Source: Candidatus Methanoplasma sp.
Lineage (GTDB): Archaea > Thermoplasmatota > Thermoplasmata > Methanomassiliicoccales > Methanomethylophilaceae
Assembly: GCA_031274665.1 (NCBI GenBank)
Contig: JAISPV010000052.1
Coordinates: 1 to 8,956 of the forward strand
Length of the DNA stretch: 8,956 nucleotides
Direction: 5' to 3'
Of the stretch, positions 1 through 5,555 are shown in pieces. The notes under the pieces are model-generated. The model saw only the letters and a program-made list of their open reading frames with translations. It was not told the origin of the DNA and did not search any database. The translations under genes and the position numbers were made by a program. Each line of letters opens with the position of its first letter. The stretch's first letter is position 1.

Positions 1-192
1 ACCGTCTGCCTTAGCCTTTTCTGCGAAAGCTGTGTAGGCTGCGGCGGCGTTGGTCTCGCCCTGCACCGATGCGTAGAGATTGTCATAGGTTGTGTCTGCC
101 GCATCTACCGGTGCTGCAATCCATGCAGTTAGCGTGAGGACCGCGGCTAATATAAATAACCCAGAAAAAAATTTAATTGGTTTTATTTTCAT
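1..192 (-). CDS. Exported rubrerythrin-like ferritin-fold protein, N-terminal 64 codons only
   Basis: The gene starts with ATG at 192 and runs off the left edge of the window. Residues 1-31 form a signal peptide or membrane anchor: lysines at 2, 4 and 7, then a hydrophobic stretch FFSGLFILAAVLTLTAWIAA, and an A-D-A-A region that could be a cleavage site. After it comes YDNLYASVQGETNAAAAY followed by TAFAEKAKADG. This matches the first helix of rubrerythrins (NLxxAxxGETxxxxxYxxFAxxAxxxG), where the Glu of GET is a di-iron ligand; here it is Glu46. Rubrerythrins reduce peroxide in anaerobes and are normally cytoplasmic, so an exported form is less usual. The remaining iron ligands and any rubredoxin domain lie outside the window. 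Family assignment rests on about 30 residues, so it is likely but not certain. Confidence 0.72.
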   Translation of the reverse strand, partial: MKIKPIKFFSGLFILAAVLTLTAWIAAPVDAADTTYDNLYASVQGETNAAAAYTAFAEKAKADG

Positions 193-216
193 GGCTGACC
201 GAATCGAGGTATATAT

Positions 217-224
217 TATTTATA
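217..224 (-). promoter_or_regulatory. TATA box of the rubrerythrin-like gene
   Basis: On the minus strand this reads TATAAATA, preceded by a purine-rich AAAGAA that could serve as a BRE. Its centre is about 28 bases before the ATG at 192, so transcription would begin at or within a few bases of the start codon. No Shine-Dalgarno-like sequence lies between. This suggests a leaderless mRNA, which is common in archaea. Confidence 0.5.
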
Positions 225-759
225 TTCTTTAGTATAACTGTTTTTGAAGGGTGCTGGGGTTTCCCCCGAGCCGTATGGATAATGAAAAACTCGGTTACAA
301 CATCCTCATGAGGCCTCCTGATACTCTTTCACATCTTCTGATGATCGTCGTATGATCTCTTGCTGCGTTCCGAAGAATATCTCGGATATACTATGCCTCC
401 TCCGTGAGAGACACGAGATCAATAACTCCGGCCTATCGCATCTTGAGATCGGCCTCCTCCCGCGCAGATGTTGACATCATTGTAAACCGTTACCGATAAT
501 TACGGCCGTGTTTGAACTCGGCGGCCGGCACATCTTTCTGCGGTTTTGCATATGCAGGTCAGATCCTTCCCGCCTCAACTCTGCGGATCGTTCATACCTG
601 CGCGAAAGAAGGCGATCGCGATCATCGGGTTGTACGGACGGAACGATGCATGGTCGGAAGGTCTTGTAATGACCGATCCTCCGAATAACGTCCGTCATTG
701 TAAATAATTTGAACTCTTGAACGACTTTGGACGGGGTCCTGTTTCCTGCACCATTCCCG
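225..759. other. Gene-poor intergenic region with small palindromes
   Basis: No convincing gene is visible on either strand. The minus-strand open frame that crosses 477-842 overlaps the end of the cysteine synthase gene out of frame and has a protein-unlike composition, so it is taken as a shadow. Small symmetric sequences are present: GGGG-TTT-CCCC at 256-266, CCGAG at 266-270 facing CTCGG at 290-294, the perfect 10-base palindrome CCTCATGAGG at 304-313, and GAGGCCTC at 310-317. The minus strand at about 305-435 holds a short open frame ending before the rubrerythrin-like gene, with no usable start and no recognisable family. The stretch could be decayed coding sequence or hold an unrecognised small RNA. 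No tRNA was seen. Confidence 0.4.
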
Positions 760-1650
760 TCAAACCCTAAACAGATCTGTCGAAAGGTATTTTTCGCCGC
801 GATCGGCAAATATGACCACGATGAGGCCTTCTTCTTTTTCACCGATCTTTGCTGCGGCCAGCATTGCTGCGCCGGCAGACATGCCTACGAGGATCCCTTC
901 CTCCAGTGCGATCTGGCGGCTCATTTCGAATGCTTCCTCGCTTTCGATCATTATATGCTCATCGATCTGTTTTGGGTCGTATATGGTCGGTACGATCGCC
1001 TCCTGCATGTTCTTAAGACCCTGTATGTAATGCCCCTTGACCGGGTGTGCTTCGACAATTTTTATTTTGGGGTTCTTCTTTTTTAATGCGCTGCCGACAC
1101 CCATGATGGTGCCGCTTGTTCCCAGAGCGCTGACAAAATGCGTGATCTTACCGTCTGTTTGCTGCCAGATCTCTTCTGCCGTGTTTTCGTAGTGCGCAAG
1201 AGTATTGAATTCATTGCTGAACTGGTCAGGATTAAAATATTTATCCGGGTTTTCTTTGACGAGCTGACGGGTCTTCCTTATGGCGCCGTCCGTGCCTTCC
1301 TCCGCGGGTGTCAGAATGATCTGGGCGCCGAATGCTTTTATCATTTTTTGTCTTTCAATACTTACGGCCTTGCTCATTACGATCTCAACATCAAAGCCCA
1401 GGACCCGCCCGATCATGGCTAAGCTGATGCCCGTATTGCCGCTCGTTGCCTCGATGATCGTTTTTCCTTTTGTAAGCCTGCCGTCTTTTATTGCAGCATT
1501 TATCATTGAAACGGCAATTCGATCCTTAATGCTGCCCGTCGGGTTGAAACCCTCCAGCTTTGCATAGATCTCTACGCCCTTTTTATTGACCAGATTATTT
1601 ATTTTGACAAGCGGCGTATTGCCTATCAGATCCAGGATATTTTTGTTCAT
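760..1650 (-). CDS. cysK: PLP-dependent cysteine synthase (CysK/CysM family, O-phosphoserine-like branch)
   Basis: The 296-residue protein has the usual length for a fold-type II PLP cysteine synthase, which joins sulfide or a sulfur carrier to O-acetylserine or O-phosphoserine. Visible motifs are LIGNTPLVKI (8-17), the PLP lysine in NPTGSIKDR (Lys42), the substrate loop TSGNTG (69-74), the phosphate-binding GTSGT (177-181, usually GTGGT) and GMSAGA (256-261). The segment GLKNMQEAIVPTIYDP (211-226) and the ending KYLSTDLF resemble mycobacterial CysM, where LRNMDEG carries the arginine that recognises O-phosphoserine; here Lys213 takes that place. The true substrate is therefore uncertain. The ATG at 1650 was preferred over an in-frame TTG at 1677 because it matches the family N terminus and has GGTAGG/AGGCGG just upstream. 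It ends in TGA and appears monocistronic. Confidence 0.9.
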   Translation of the reverse strand: MNKNILDLIGNTPLVKINNLVNKKGVEIYAKLEGFNPTGSIKDRIAVSMINAAIKDGRLTKGKTIIEATSGNTGISLAMIGRVLGFDVEIVMSKAVSIERQKMIKAFGAQIILTPAEEGTDGAIRKTRQLVKENPDKYFNPDQFSNEFNTLAHYENTAEEIWQQTDGKITHFVSALGTSGTIMGVGSALKKKNPKIKIVEAHPVKGHYIQGLKNMQEAIVPTIYDPKQIDEHIMIESEEAFEMSRQIALEEGILVGMSAGAAMLAAAKIGEKEEGLIVVIFADRGEKYLSTDLFRV

Positions 1651-1698
1651 TATGTTCCGCCTACCAAACCAGATCAAACAAGTAAAACACTTTTGATT

Positions 1699-1708
1699 AT
1701 TATTTATT
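1699..1708 (-). promoter_or_regulatory. TATA-like box of the cysteine synthase gene
   Basis: The minus strand reads AATAAATAATAA across this AT-rich patch, about 50 bases before the ATG at 1650. Transcription would start near 1677-1680, giving a leader of roughly 27-30 bases that contains the GGTAGGCGG ribosome-site-like sequence. It lies between the stop of the ATPase gene (1761) and the cysteine synthase, so the latter is probably transcribed separately. Confidence 0.4.
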
Positions 1709-1760
1709 GCTCAACAGAATGCTTTTCGGACCCCGGCCTGCGATGGACCTGCATCATGTT

Positions 1761-2981
1761 TTAGATATAGTTGATCGGGACGGTCTTGCCGTTCTTATTC
1801 AATGACAGGACCATATCACAGGTGCATATCAGCGCACCGGGCGCAACCTTGAGAGTTGTGAATCTTTTCAGAGATTCAAAATGCTTTATGTGGTCATCTT
1901 TGGGGCTGGACGTCTTTTTGAACTCCACCGGATACAAAGTGTCACCCTGTTGGATGACCATGCCTATCTCACGTTTGTCCGCATCCCGATAGAAGTACAC
2001 GGGAGGGTCCCTGCCGGCGTTCTGGTAGCTCTTTATTATTTCGTTTACCGAATATGTTTCAAAGAAGTTCCCGGCCATGGCGCCGTTCTCCAATGTTTCC
2101 GGTGTGAGCCATCTGCACAGGTATGCCGCGAGTCCCGTGTCCGTAAAGTACAGCTTCGGCATTGAGACAACACGGCTTGTCATATTGAGAGATATCGGCT
2201 GCATGAGGCGCACAATATTCGATGTAAGTAATATCGACAGCCACCTTTTCACTGTTGGCACGCTTATTTCCGCGTCGGACGCGATGCTTGACATATTCAG
2301 CAGACTGCCGGTTCTTGCCGCACATGCCACAAGAAATTGCATGAAAGACAGTTCATCGCTCACCTGTGTAAGTGCTCTCACATCTCTTTCCACGTAGGTT
2401 TTCACATACGCGGAGTAGAACTGCTCCCAATCCTCATCAGGGTCTGCGTATAGTTTAGGCATACTTCCTCTGTGTATCCTGAACCAAAGTTTCCTTGTGT
2501 CCACTTCGGATGCGGTCTTCTTCCTTTCACCATAATAATCATCGGTTGGGATGAAGGGTCTGTTGAACGGGTCGATGTCGATCTCCCTTGCCGAGAGCCC
2601 TCCCAATGTAAGTATACTCATCCTTCCTGCAAGACTTTCGCTGACATTCCTCATGAAACGGAACTGTTGAGACCCGGTCATGAAATATTCACCGTTTTTT
2701 CCGGTGGAGTCGACGCTCATCTTGATCGCACCGAATATCTCCGGCGCATACTGTACCTCGTCGATTATCATTGGAGGTTCATTGAACTCAATGAAGCCCA
2801 TCGGGTCCTTCTTTATCGAATCAAGAAGGGCGTAATTGTCAAGCGTGAAATATTGAACATTGTTCAGATCATTTCTAAGAAGGGTTGTCTTCCCCGTCTG
2901 CCTCGAACCCGTTACCAATAACACGGGGAACGAACCTTTCATTTTATTGAGCGCTGATGAGATGTGGCGTTCGATATACAT
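1761..2981 (-). CDS. AAA_14-DUF4143 ATPase with altered nuclease-like site
   Basis: This 406-residue protein has the standard layout of the family: AAA_14 ATPase domain, middle helical region, winged-helix-like segment, and a C-terminal DUF4143 domain with a PD-(D/E)XK-like fold. Walker A is GSRQTGKT (25-32), Walker B is MIIDEVQ (71-77), and FMTGSQQF (100-107) is the sensor strand. YVKTYVERDVRAL (192-204) is a hallmark that begins the DUF4143 part, and SVPTVKRWLSIL (240-251) looks like a recognition helix. The nuclease-like residues are Glu308 (NFFETY) and Glu353-Phe-Lys355 (PVEFKK), but the expected Asp of EID is Gly340 (REIGMV). A short AGGA precedes the ATG. The biological role of the family is not established; DNA binding and self-regulation are plausible. 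It lies 107 bases behind the asparagine-synthase-like gene, with its own promoter. Confidence 0.92.
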   Translation of the reverse strand: MYIERHISSALNKMKGSFPVLLVTGSRQTGKTTLLRNDLNNVQYFTLDNYALLDSIKKDPMGFIEFNEPPMIIDEVQYAPEIFGAIKMSVDSTGKNGEYFMTGSQQFRFMRNVSESLAGRMSILTLGGLSAREIDIDPFNRPFIPTDDYYGERKKTASEVDTRKLWFRIHRGSMPKLYADPDEDWEQFYSAYVKTYVERDVRALTQVSDELSFMQFLVACAARTGSLLNMSSIASDAEISVPTVKRWLSILLTSNIVRLMQPISLNMTSRVVSMPKLYFTDTGLAAYLCRWLTPETLENGAMAGNFFETYSVNEIIKSYQNAGRDPPVYFYRDADKREIGMVIQQGDTLYPVEFKKTSSPKDDHIKHFESLKRFTTLKVAPGALICTCDMVLSLNKNGKTVPINYI

Positions 2982-3010
2982 ATTTCCTGTTTTTTAACAT
3001 ACGGCAGTAA

Positions 3011-3020
3011 ATTATATAAT
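3011..3020 (-). promoter_or_regulatory. TATA box of the minus-strand ATPase gene
   Basis: The sequence ATTATATAAT is palindromic and lies about 30 bases before the ATG at 2981, with AT-rich flanks. A start of transcription near 2985-2990 would give a leader of only a few bases that includes the AGGA just before the start codon. Confidence 0.5.
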
Positions 3021-3022
3021 TT

Positions 3023-3080
3023 TTCAACGAAAATCGAAAAACTAAAGTTCAATGATAAATTTACGCAATTTTCCATTGAA
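3023..3080. repeat. TTCAAYGA direct repeats plus inverted copy upstream of the ATPase
   Basis: TTCAACGA at 3023-3030 and TTCAATGA at 3048-3055 are direct repeats 25 bases apart, and CATTGAA at 3074-3080 is an inverted partner of TTCAATG at 3048-3054. They sit directly upstream of the ATPase TATA box, where an operator would be expected. The sequence differs from the repeats in front of the other ATPase genes but the spacing is similar. Short AT-rich repeats can arise by chance. Confidence 0.25.
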
Positions 3081-3088
3081 TGATCTCA

Positions 3089-4069
3089 TTAACGGTCTTT
3101 CTTCGCGGGTATTTCTACGGACTGTACGCCGCCGTCTTCGATGATCTTGTTATAGAACATCTCCACAGCCTCGGAGGGCGACAGTCTCAGCTGCTGCAAT
3201 ATCTTCTCGGCCTCTACCTTAACTATCGGATCGACGCGTGCATTTATGACAGAACCTCTGCATTTTGTACGTTCCCCGAAAAGTACCTCGTCGCACAAGG
3301 ATGCGATATATTCGTTGTAGAACATTCCCTTCTCCCTCGCCAACGCACGAATGATATCGGTGGTCCCGGAACCGTATTGTGATGACTTTTTCTTCCTTGC
3401 GGCAATATAGGGATATCCCAGGTCCTCCGCTATATCTCTGAGGACGGATTTCCTGGAGTCCATATCCTTGGGCCTCAGCTCATCTTGATCTAAGCTCTTG
3501 ACACCGGATAACACCTCCTCCGACATATACGGATAAAGCAGCTCTTTGCCGAAATGCTTGGCGATAGATATCTCGCAGGGGATGGACACTTTGAGAAGTC
3601 TCTCTACGGCTGCCTCCCTTTGCATCTCATAGTCATTATCCGTCTGGTCAACGAATTTTGCACAGCCCATGAAATACTCGTCCGCACCCTGACCTGTAAT
3701 GACGATGTCCTCCTTCGCTTCCCTGCACACACAGAATAGCTGCAACTCATAAGAAAGAGTGAACGGATCTGTTGTACCGGTGGCGGAGATCATTTCTTTG
3801 ATCAGCAACTCCACATTTCTTTTTGATATCTCGGCTTGCGTCCAGGGGAGTTCCAGCTTTTCCGAAAGATCCCTCGCCATGATCACATCGTGTGCCTTGC
3901 TTGTTCCGCAGGTGTACAGATGGACCGACTTTGCATACTTCTTTGCGATGGCCGACATCAATCCTGAGTCCAATCCGCCAGAGAAGGCGACGGCAACATC
4001 CTTCGCCTCTACAGAATCCTTTACGGCGTTGATTATCGTTTCTTCCAATCCGGCATATTTGAAAGGCAT
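3089..4069 (-). CDS. Asparagine-synthase-type ATP-pyrophosphatase fused to a RelB/DinJ-like antitoxin domain
   Basis: Residues 1 to about 265 form an asparagine synthase C-terminal domain. The ATP-pyrophosphatase P-loop is AFSGGLDSG (28-36), GQGADEYFMGC (126-136) matches the family GxGADExFxGY, and AARKKKSSQYGSG (223-235) is the usual basic loop. The N-terminal glutaminase domain is absent, so ammonia or a partner must supply nitrogen, and the substrate may not be aspartate. Residues about 273-322 are a different domain: VINARVDPIV, then KVEAEKILQQLRLSPSEAV, then FYNKIIEDGG and VEIP. This is the ribbon-helix-helix pattern of RelB/DinJ antitoxins (strand INxRVD, two helices, GLxxSEAI, then a hydrophobic tail). 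The frame is continuous, with no separate start for the antitoxin part. No RelE/YafQ toxin lies next to it. Self-regulation like that of PutA is an inference. Confidence 0.88.
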   Translation of the reverse strand: MPFKYAGLEETIINAVKDSVEAKDVAVAFSGGLDSGLMSAIAKKYAKSVHLYTCGTSKAHDVIMARDLSEKLELPWTQAEISKRNVELLIKEMISATGTTDPFTLSYELQLFCVCREAKEDIVITGQGADEYFMGCAKFVDQTDNDYEMQREAAVERLLKVSIPCEISIAKHFGKELLYPYMSEEVLSGVKSLDQDELRPKDMDSRKSVLRDIAEDLGYPYIAARKKKSSQYGSGTTDIIRALAREKGMFYNEYIASLCDEVLFGERTKCRGSVINARVDPIVKVEAEKILQQLRLSPSEAVEMFYNKIIEDGGVQSVEIPAKKDR

Positions 4070-4090
4070 GTGCGGTGATGTAACTCTTCA

Positions 4091-4107
4091 GTTATAACAC
4101 TTAAACA
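4091..4107 (-). promoter_or_regulatory. Promoter and possible operator of the Asn-synthase/RHH fusion
   Basis: The minus strand contains TTTAAG (near 4102-4107) and TTATAA (4092-4097), either of which could be the TATA box, placing transcription start within about 10 bases of the ATG at 4069. GTTATAAC at 4091-4098 is a perfect 8-base palindrome overlapping it. RelB-type ribbon-helix-helix proteins bind AT-rich palindromes over their own promoters, so this could be an autoregulatory site. An 8-base palindrome alone is weak evidence. Confidence 0.3.
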
Positions 4108-4158
4108 CAGCGGTCTGCTGGCATGTTGCTCATAGATGCGGGGGGCATTCCGATCTGC

Positions 4159-4168
4159 TTATAAAATA
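4159..4168 (+). promoter_or_regulatory. TATA box upstream of the ATPase remnant
   Basis: TTATAAAATA is a good archaeal TATA match on the plus strand. Transcription would start near 4190, between the two direct repeats that follow and about 45 bases before the remnant start codon. The promoter thus seems to have outlived the gene it served. Confidence 0.45.
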
Positions 4169-4170
4169 AC

Positions 4171-4211
4171 CAAAATATCGGAAGTAAAAGTGCCTAAATA
4201 TCGGAAGTAAA
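4171..4211 (+). repeat. Two direct repeats, 23-base period, in front of the ATPase remnant
   Basis: AAATATCGGAAGTAAA occurs at 4173-4188 and again, identical, at 4196-4211, 23 bases apart. Both are preceded by CC plus one variable base. They lie just downstream of a TATA box and 25 bases before the remnant ATG. The TCGGAA core and period recur in the array before the intact ATPase at 5860, which suggests a binding site for this protein family. Confidence 0.75.
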
Positions 4212-4235
4212 CAATATGTCCGGCATCCTGATAAA

Positions 4236-4489
4236 ATGAACTTTCCATGTTTGCCAAGGGTCGTAGATCCCTATCCCGGCGAGACCTTATCATCTTCGGG
4301 GCAGTATTGATAGAGGATGTGAATTGGTGCGGAAAAACACGTACCGCAATTGAAAGGGCGAAAAGTGCCGCTTTTATGCGCGACCCGGACAATGTTTCAT
4401 GGTCTGAGACGGTCGATAGGCACTTCAACGACGCCGTCCGGCCTGGTATGCGCCAAACCGCCTGTAACGTTCAGTATCATGAGGAATGA
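4236..4489 (+). pseudogene. Frameshifted N-terminal remnant of an AAA_14-DUF4143 ATPase
   Basis: Starting at ATG 4236, one frame reads MNFPCLPRVVD, which matches the start MKEYLPRLIED of the intact ATPase at 5860. The match then continues in another frame from about 4262: SLSRRDLIIFGAVLIED, then WCGKTRTAIERAKSAAFM and RDPDN, aligning with GCVVIEGPKWCGKSTTAKRFSK. A frameshift must lie around 4262-4280. The P-loop is also damaged: GPKWCGK has become DVNWCGK, losing the first glycine. After about 4393 no ATPase similarity is seen and the frame stops at 4487-4489. The Walker B and DUF4143 parts are missing altogether. It is a dead paralogue of the gene at 5860. Confidence 0.75.
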
Positions 4490-4593
4490 TGGTTCATTAT
4501 ATCCCGCTGCGGTCATCTTCTCCTTTCAAACAACGGAGCTACTTCGAGGTCAGGATGCTGATGAAATACATAATGAAAGAACAAAAGACTTAA
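4489..4593 (+). CDS. Possible 34-residue small protein, unknown
   Basis: An open frame starts with ATG at 4489, closely preceded by GAGGA, and ends with TAA 25 bases before the next gene. The product is basic (MVHYIPLRSSSPFKQRSYFE, then VRMLMKYIMKEQKT). No family is recognised. It could be a genuine small gene, the tail of a decayed one, or chance; the length alone does not separate these. Confidence 0.18.
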   Translation: MVHYIPLRSSSPFKQRSYFEVRMLMKYIMKEQKT

Positions 4594-4618
4594 CACCTAT
4601 GGAGTGCATATATAGTTG

Positions 4619-4978
4619 ATGTCGACAGGACTTACAAGAAACCATTACATTCTGTTGCTCGTCCTGACATTCATTCTGTTCCCGATAGTGCTGGTCGCGT
4701 TACCGTTCCTTCCGGACATGGTCGCACTACATTTAACAATTGATCTGAGCAACGAAACGACCTCGTATACCATGGGGAGCAAATATATGCTTCTGCTGCT
4801 CCCGCTGCCAGTATGCGCCACCGGTGTATTAACTATCGGGTTGACTTGGTTCCTGAACAAAAGGGGACTGGCAAGAGGAAAGGGCGACCGCAGCGGCATG
4901 AAGATGTTCTATCTATCGATCGTGATCAAACTGATCCTGATAGCGATGTTGCTTTGGCTGCTCTTCTTGAGTTTTTAA
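4619..4978 (+). CDS. DUF1648-like small membrane protein, three predicted helices
   Basis: The 119-residue product has three hydrophobic segments at about 10-31, 57-79 and 96-119, with a basic loop KRGLARGKGDRSG (81-93) between the second and third. LPDMVALHLTIDLS (31-44) followed by TMGSKYMLLLLPLP (51-64) matches the DUF1648 pattern LPxxVxxHxxxxG...GSKxxxxxxP found in SdpI-like and other small membrane proteins. SdpI itself gives immunity to a toxic peptide in Bacillus, but most DUF1648 proteins have no known role. ATG 4619 was chosen over the adjoining TTG at 4616; GGAG at 4601-4604 is rather distant. It stands alone on the plus strand between decayed sequences. Confidence 0.7.
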   Translation: MSTGLTRNHYILLLVLTFILFPIVLVALPFLPDMVALHLTIDLSNETTSYTMGSKYMLLLLPLPVCATGVLTIGLTWFLNKRGLARGKGDRSGMKMFYLSIVIKLILIAMLLWLLFLSF

Positions 4979-4980
4979 TC

Positions 4981-5110
4981 AGGATAAATTTAAGGTTCTG
5001 AGAACTCCATTCTTAGTTTGAAAATGAGCGAACGGAGGGGGGTGTTTCTTCTTGACGCCAACCAGGCGGCAGGTTTTATGAATCTGAACGACCCTTTTTG
5101 ATCATAAGAA
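4981..5110 (+). repeat. Interspersed element, copy A
   Basis: This stretch starts immediately after the membrane protein stop codon. From 5021 to about 5106 it aligns with 7200-7290: shared blocks are GCGAACGG, a G-rich run, ACGCCAACC, a segment ending in TATGAA, and CTTTTT followed by GAT(C/A)ATAA. Its first part (4981-5012) resembles the last bases of the window. It contains the near-palindrome GTTCTGAGAAC (4995-5005). Two frames stay parallel between the copies, one reading ANxxxxxMNL and another RQPGxxFYE, so either a short peptide tail or a non-coding element is possible. The element is probably longer than the aligned part. Confidence 0.55.
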
Positions 5111-5323
5111 ATGGACTAACGATCAAGATGAAAGCGGAGTGGATGAAGTTACATAACTGCATATGGCCTCAAAAATTGTAACAACACCCATTGGCAGAAA
5201 GCATTACTAAAGTCAGAATTTCCAGTTTTGGTCTTCAGAGGTCTGCGGAACAATATGACCTTGATATCATCTCTGCGGCCATGAGTGTCCTGCAAGATAA
5301 TTCGACACGGTCGTCCGCGTAAA
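5056..5323 (+). pseudogene. Decayed reading frame of unknown family
   Basis: One frame is open from 5056 apart from a single TAA at 5179-5181, and ends at TAA 5321-5323. It reads RQPGGRFYESERPFLIIRNG, then LTIKMKAEWMKLHNCIWPQK, stop, then PLAESITKVRISSFGLQRSA and EQYDLDIISAAMSVLQDN. The composition looks like a real protein. RQPGxxFYE also appears in the second element copy (7239-7265). No family is recognised. It may be the remains of a gene carried with the element, or a chance open frame. Confidence 0.25.
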
Positions 5324-5342
5324 AACATTACCTTTCAGACCT

Positions 5343-5354
5343 TGCCTTAAGGCA
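5343..5354. repeat. Perfect 12-base palindrome
   Basis: TGCCTTAAGGCA is its own reverse complement. It lies in non-coding sequence about 45 bases before the repeat array at 5401. It could be a regulator binding site or a small hairpin; no adjacent intact gene is evident. Confidence 0.3.
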
Positions 5355-5400
5355 CTCTCGGATCGGATATCGTCCGGAAGATGCGCCTTGAAACGTTTTA

Positions 5401-5480
5401 ATGTCTAAAAATCCGTATAAAATGCCTTTTTGATATCCAAAAATCCGTAAAATATGCTCAAATTAATGTCTAAAAATCCG
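5401..5480 (+). repeat. Three direct repeats, 32-33-base period, before the ATPase stub
   Basis: ATGTCTAAAAATCCG occurs at 5401-5415 and 5466-5480, and the variant ATATCCAAAAATCCG at 5433-5447. Starts are 32 and 33 bases apart, about three helical turns, so the same face of DNA would be presented. The array ends 75 bases before the ATPase stub at 5556. Its position matches that of the arrays before the other ATPase genes, but the unit sequence is different. Confidence 0.7.
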
Positions 5481-5494
5481 CAATCATCCAAAAT

Positions 5495-5511
5495 ATGTAT
5501 ACTGAATACAT
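5495..5511. promoter_or_regulatory. Operator-like inverted repeat and TATA-like sequence
   Basis: ATGTAT, five bases, then ATACAT form a 6-base inverted repeat. The overlapping AAAATATGTATA could serve as a TATA box for the stub gene at 5556. The placement between the direct repeats and the start codon fits a promoter region. Confidence 0.3.
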
Positions 5512-5555
5512 GATGAATATCCCAAAAGGCGTTGCTGCCGCTACGGAGACGAACC

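Noticed and set aside
477..842. Minus-strand open frame of 121 codons overlapping the end of the cysteine synthase gene
   Set aside because: It overlaps the cysteine synthase coding region in another frame, has a protein-unlike composition and no recognisable family or ribosome site.
1651..1677. TTG at 1677 as start of the cysteine synthase
   Set aside because: The extra nine residues do not match the family N terminus, and the ATG at 1650 has a better-placed ribosome-site-like sequence.
2472..2921. Plus-strand open frame of 149 codons within the minus-strand ATPase gene
   Set aside because: It lies wholly opposite conserved ATPase motifs and has no family features.
2981..3089. RelE/YafQ-type toxin next to the antitoxin-like domain
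   Set aside because: The gap to the next gene is only about 107 bases and has no suitable open frame.
3089..3250. Separate RelB antitoxin gene overlapping the enzyme gene
   Set aside because: The antitoxin-like part has no in-frame start or ribosome site at its beginning and is continuous with the enzyme frame, so a fusion is the simpler reading.
5401..5480. CRISPR array
   Set aside because: Only three imperfect units with a 15-base repeat and 17-18-base gaps; no cas genes and too short for a CRISPR repeat.
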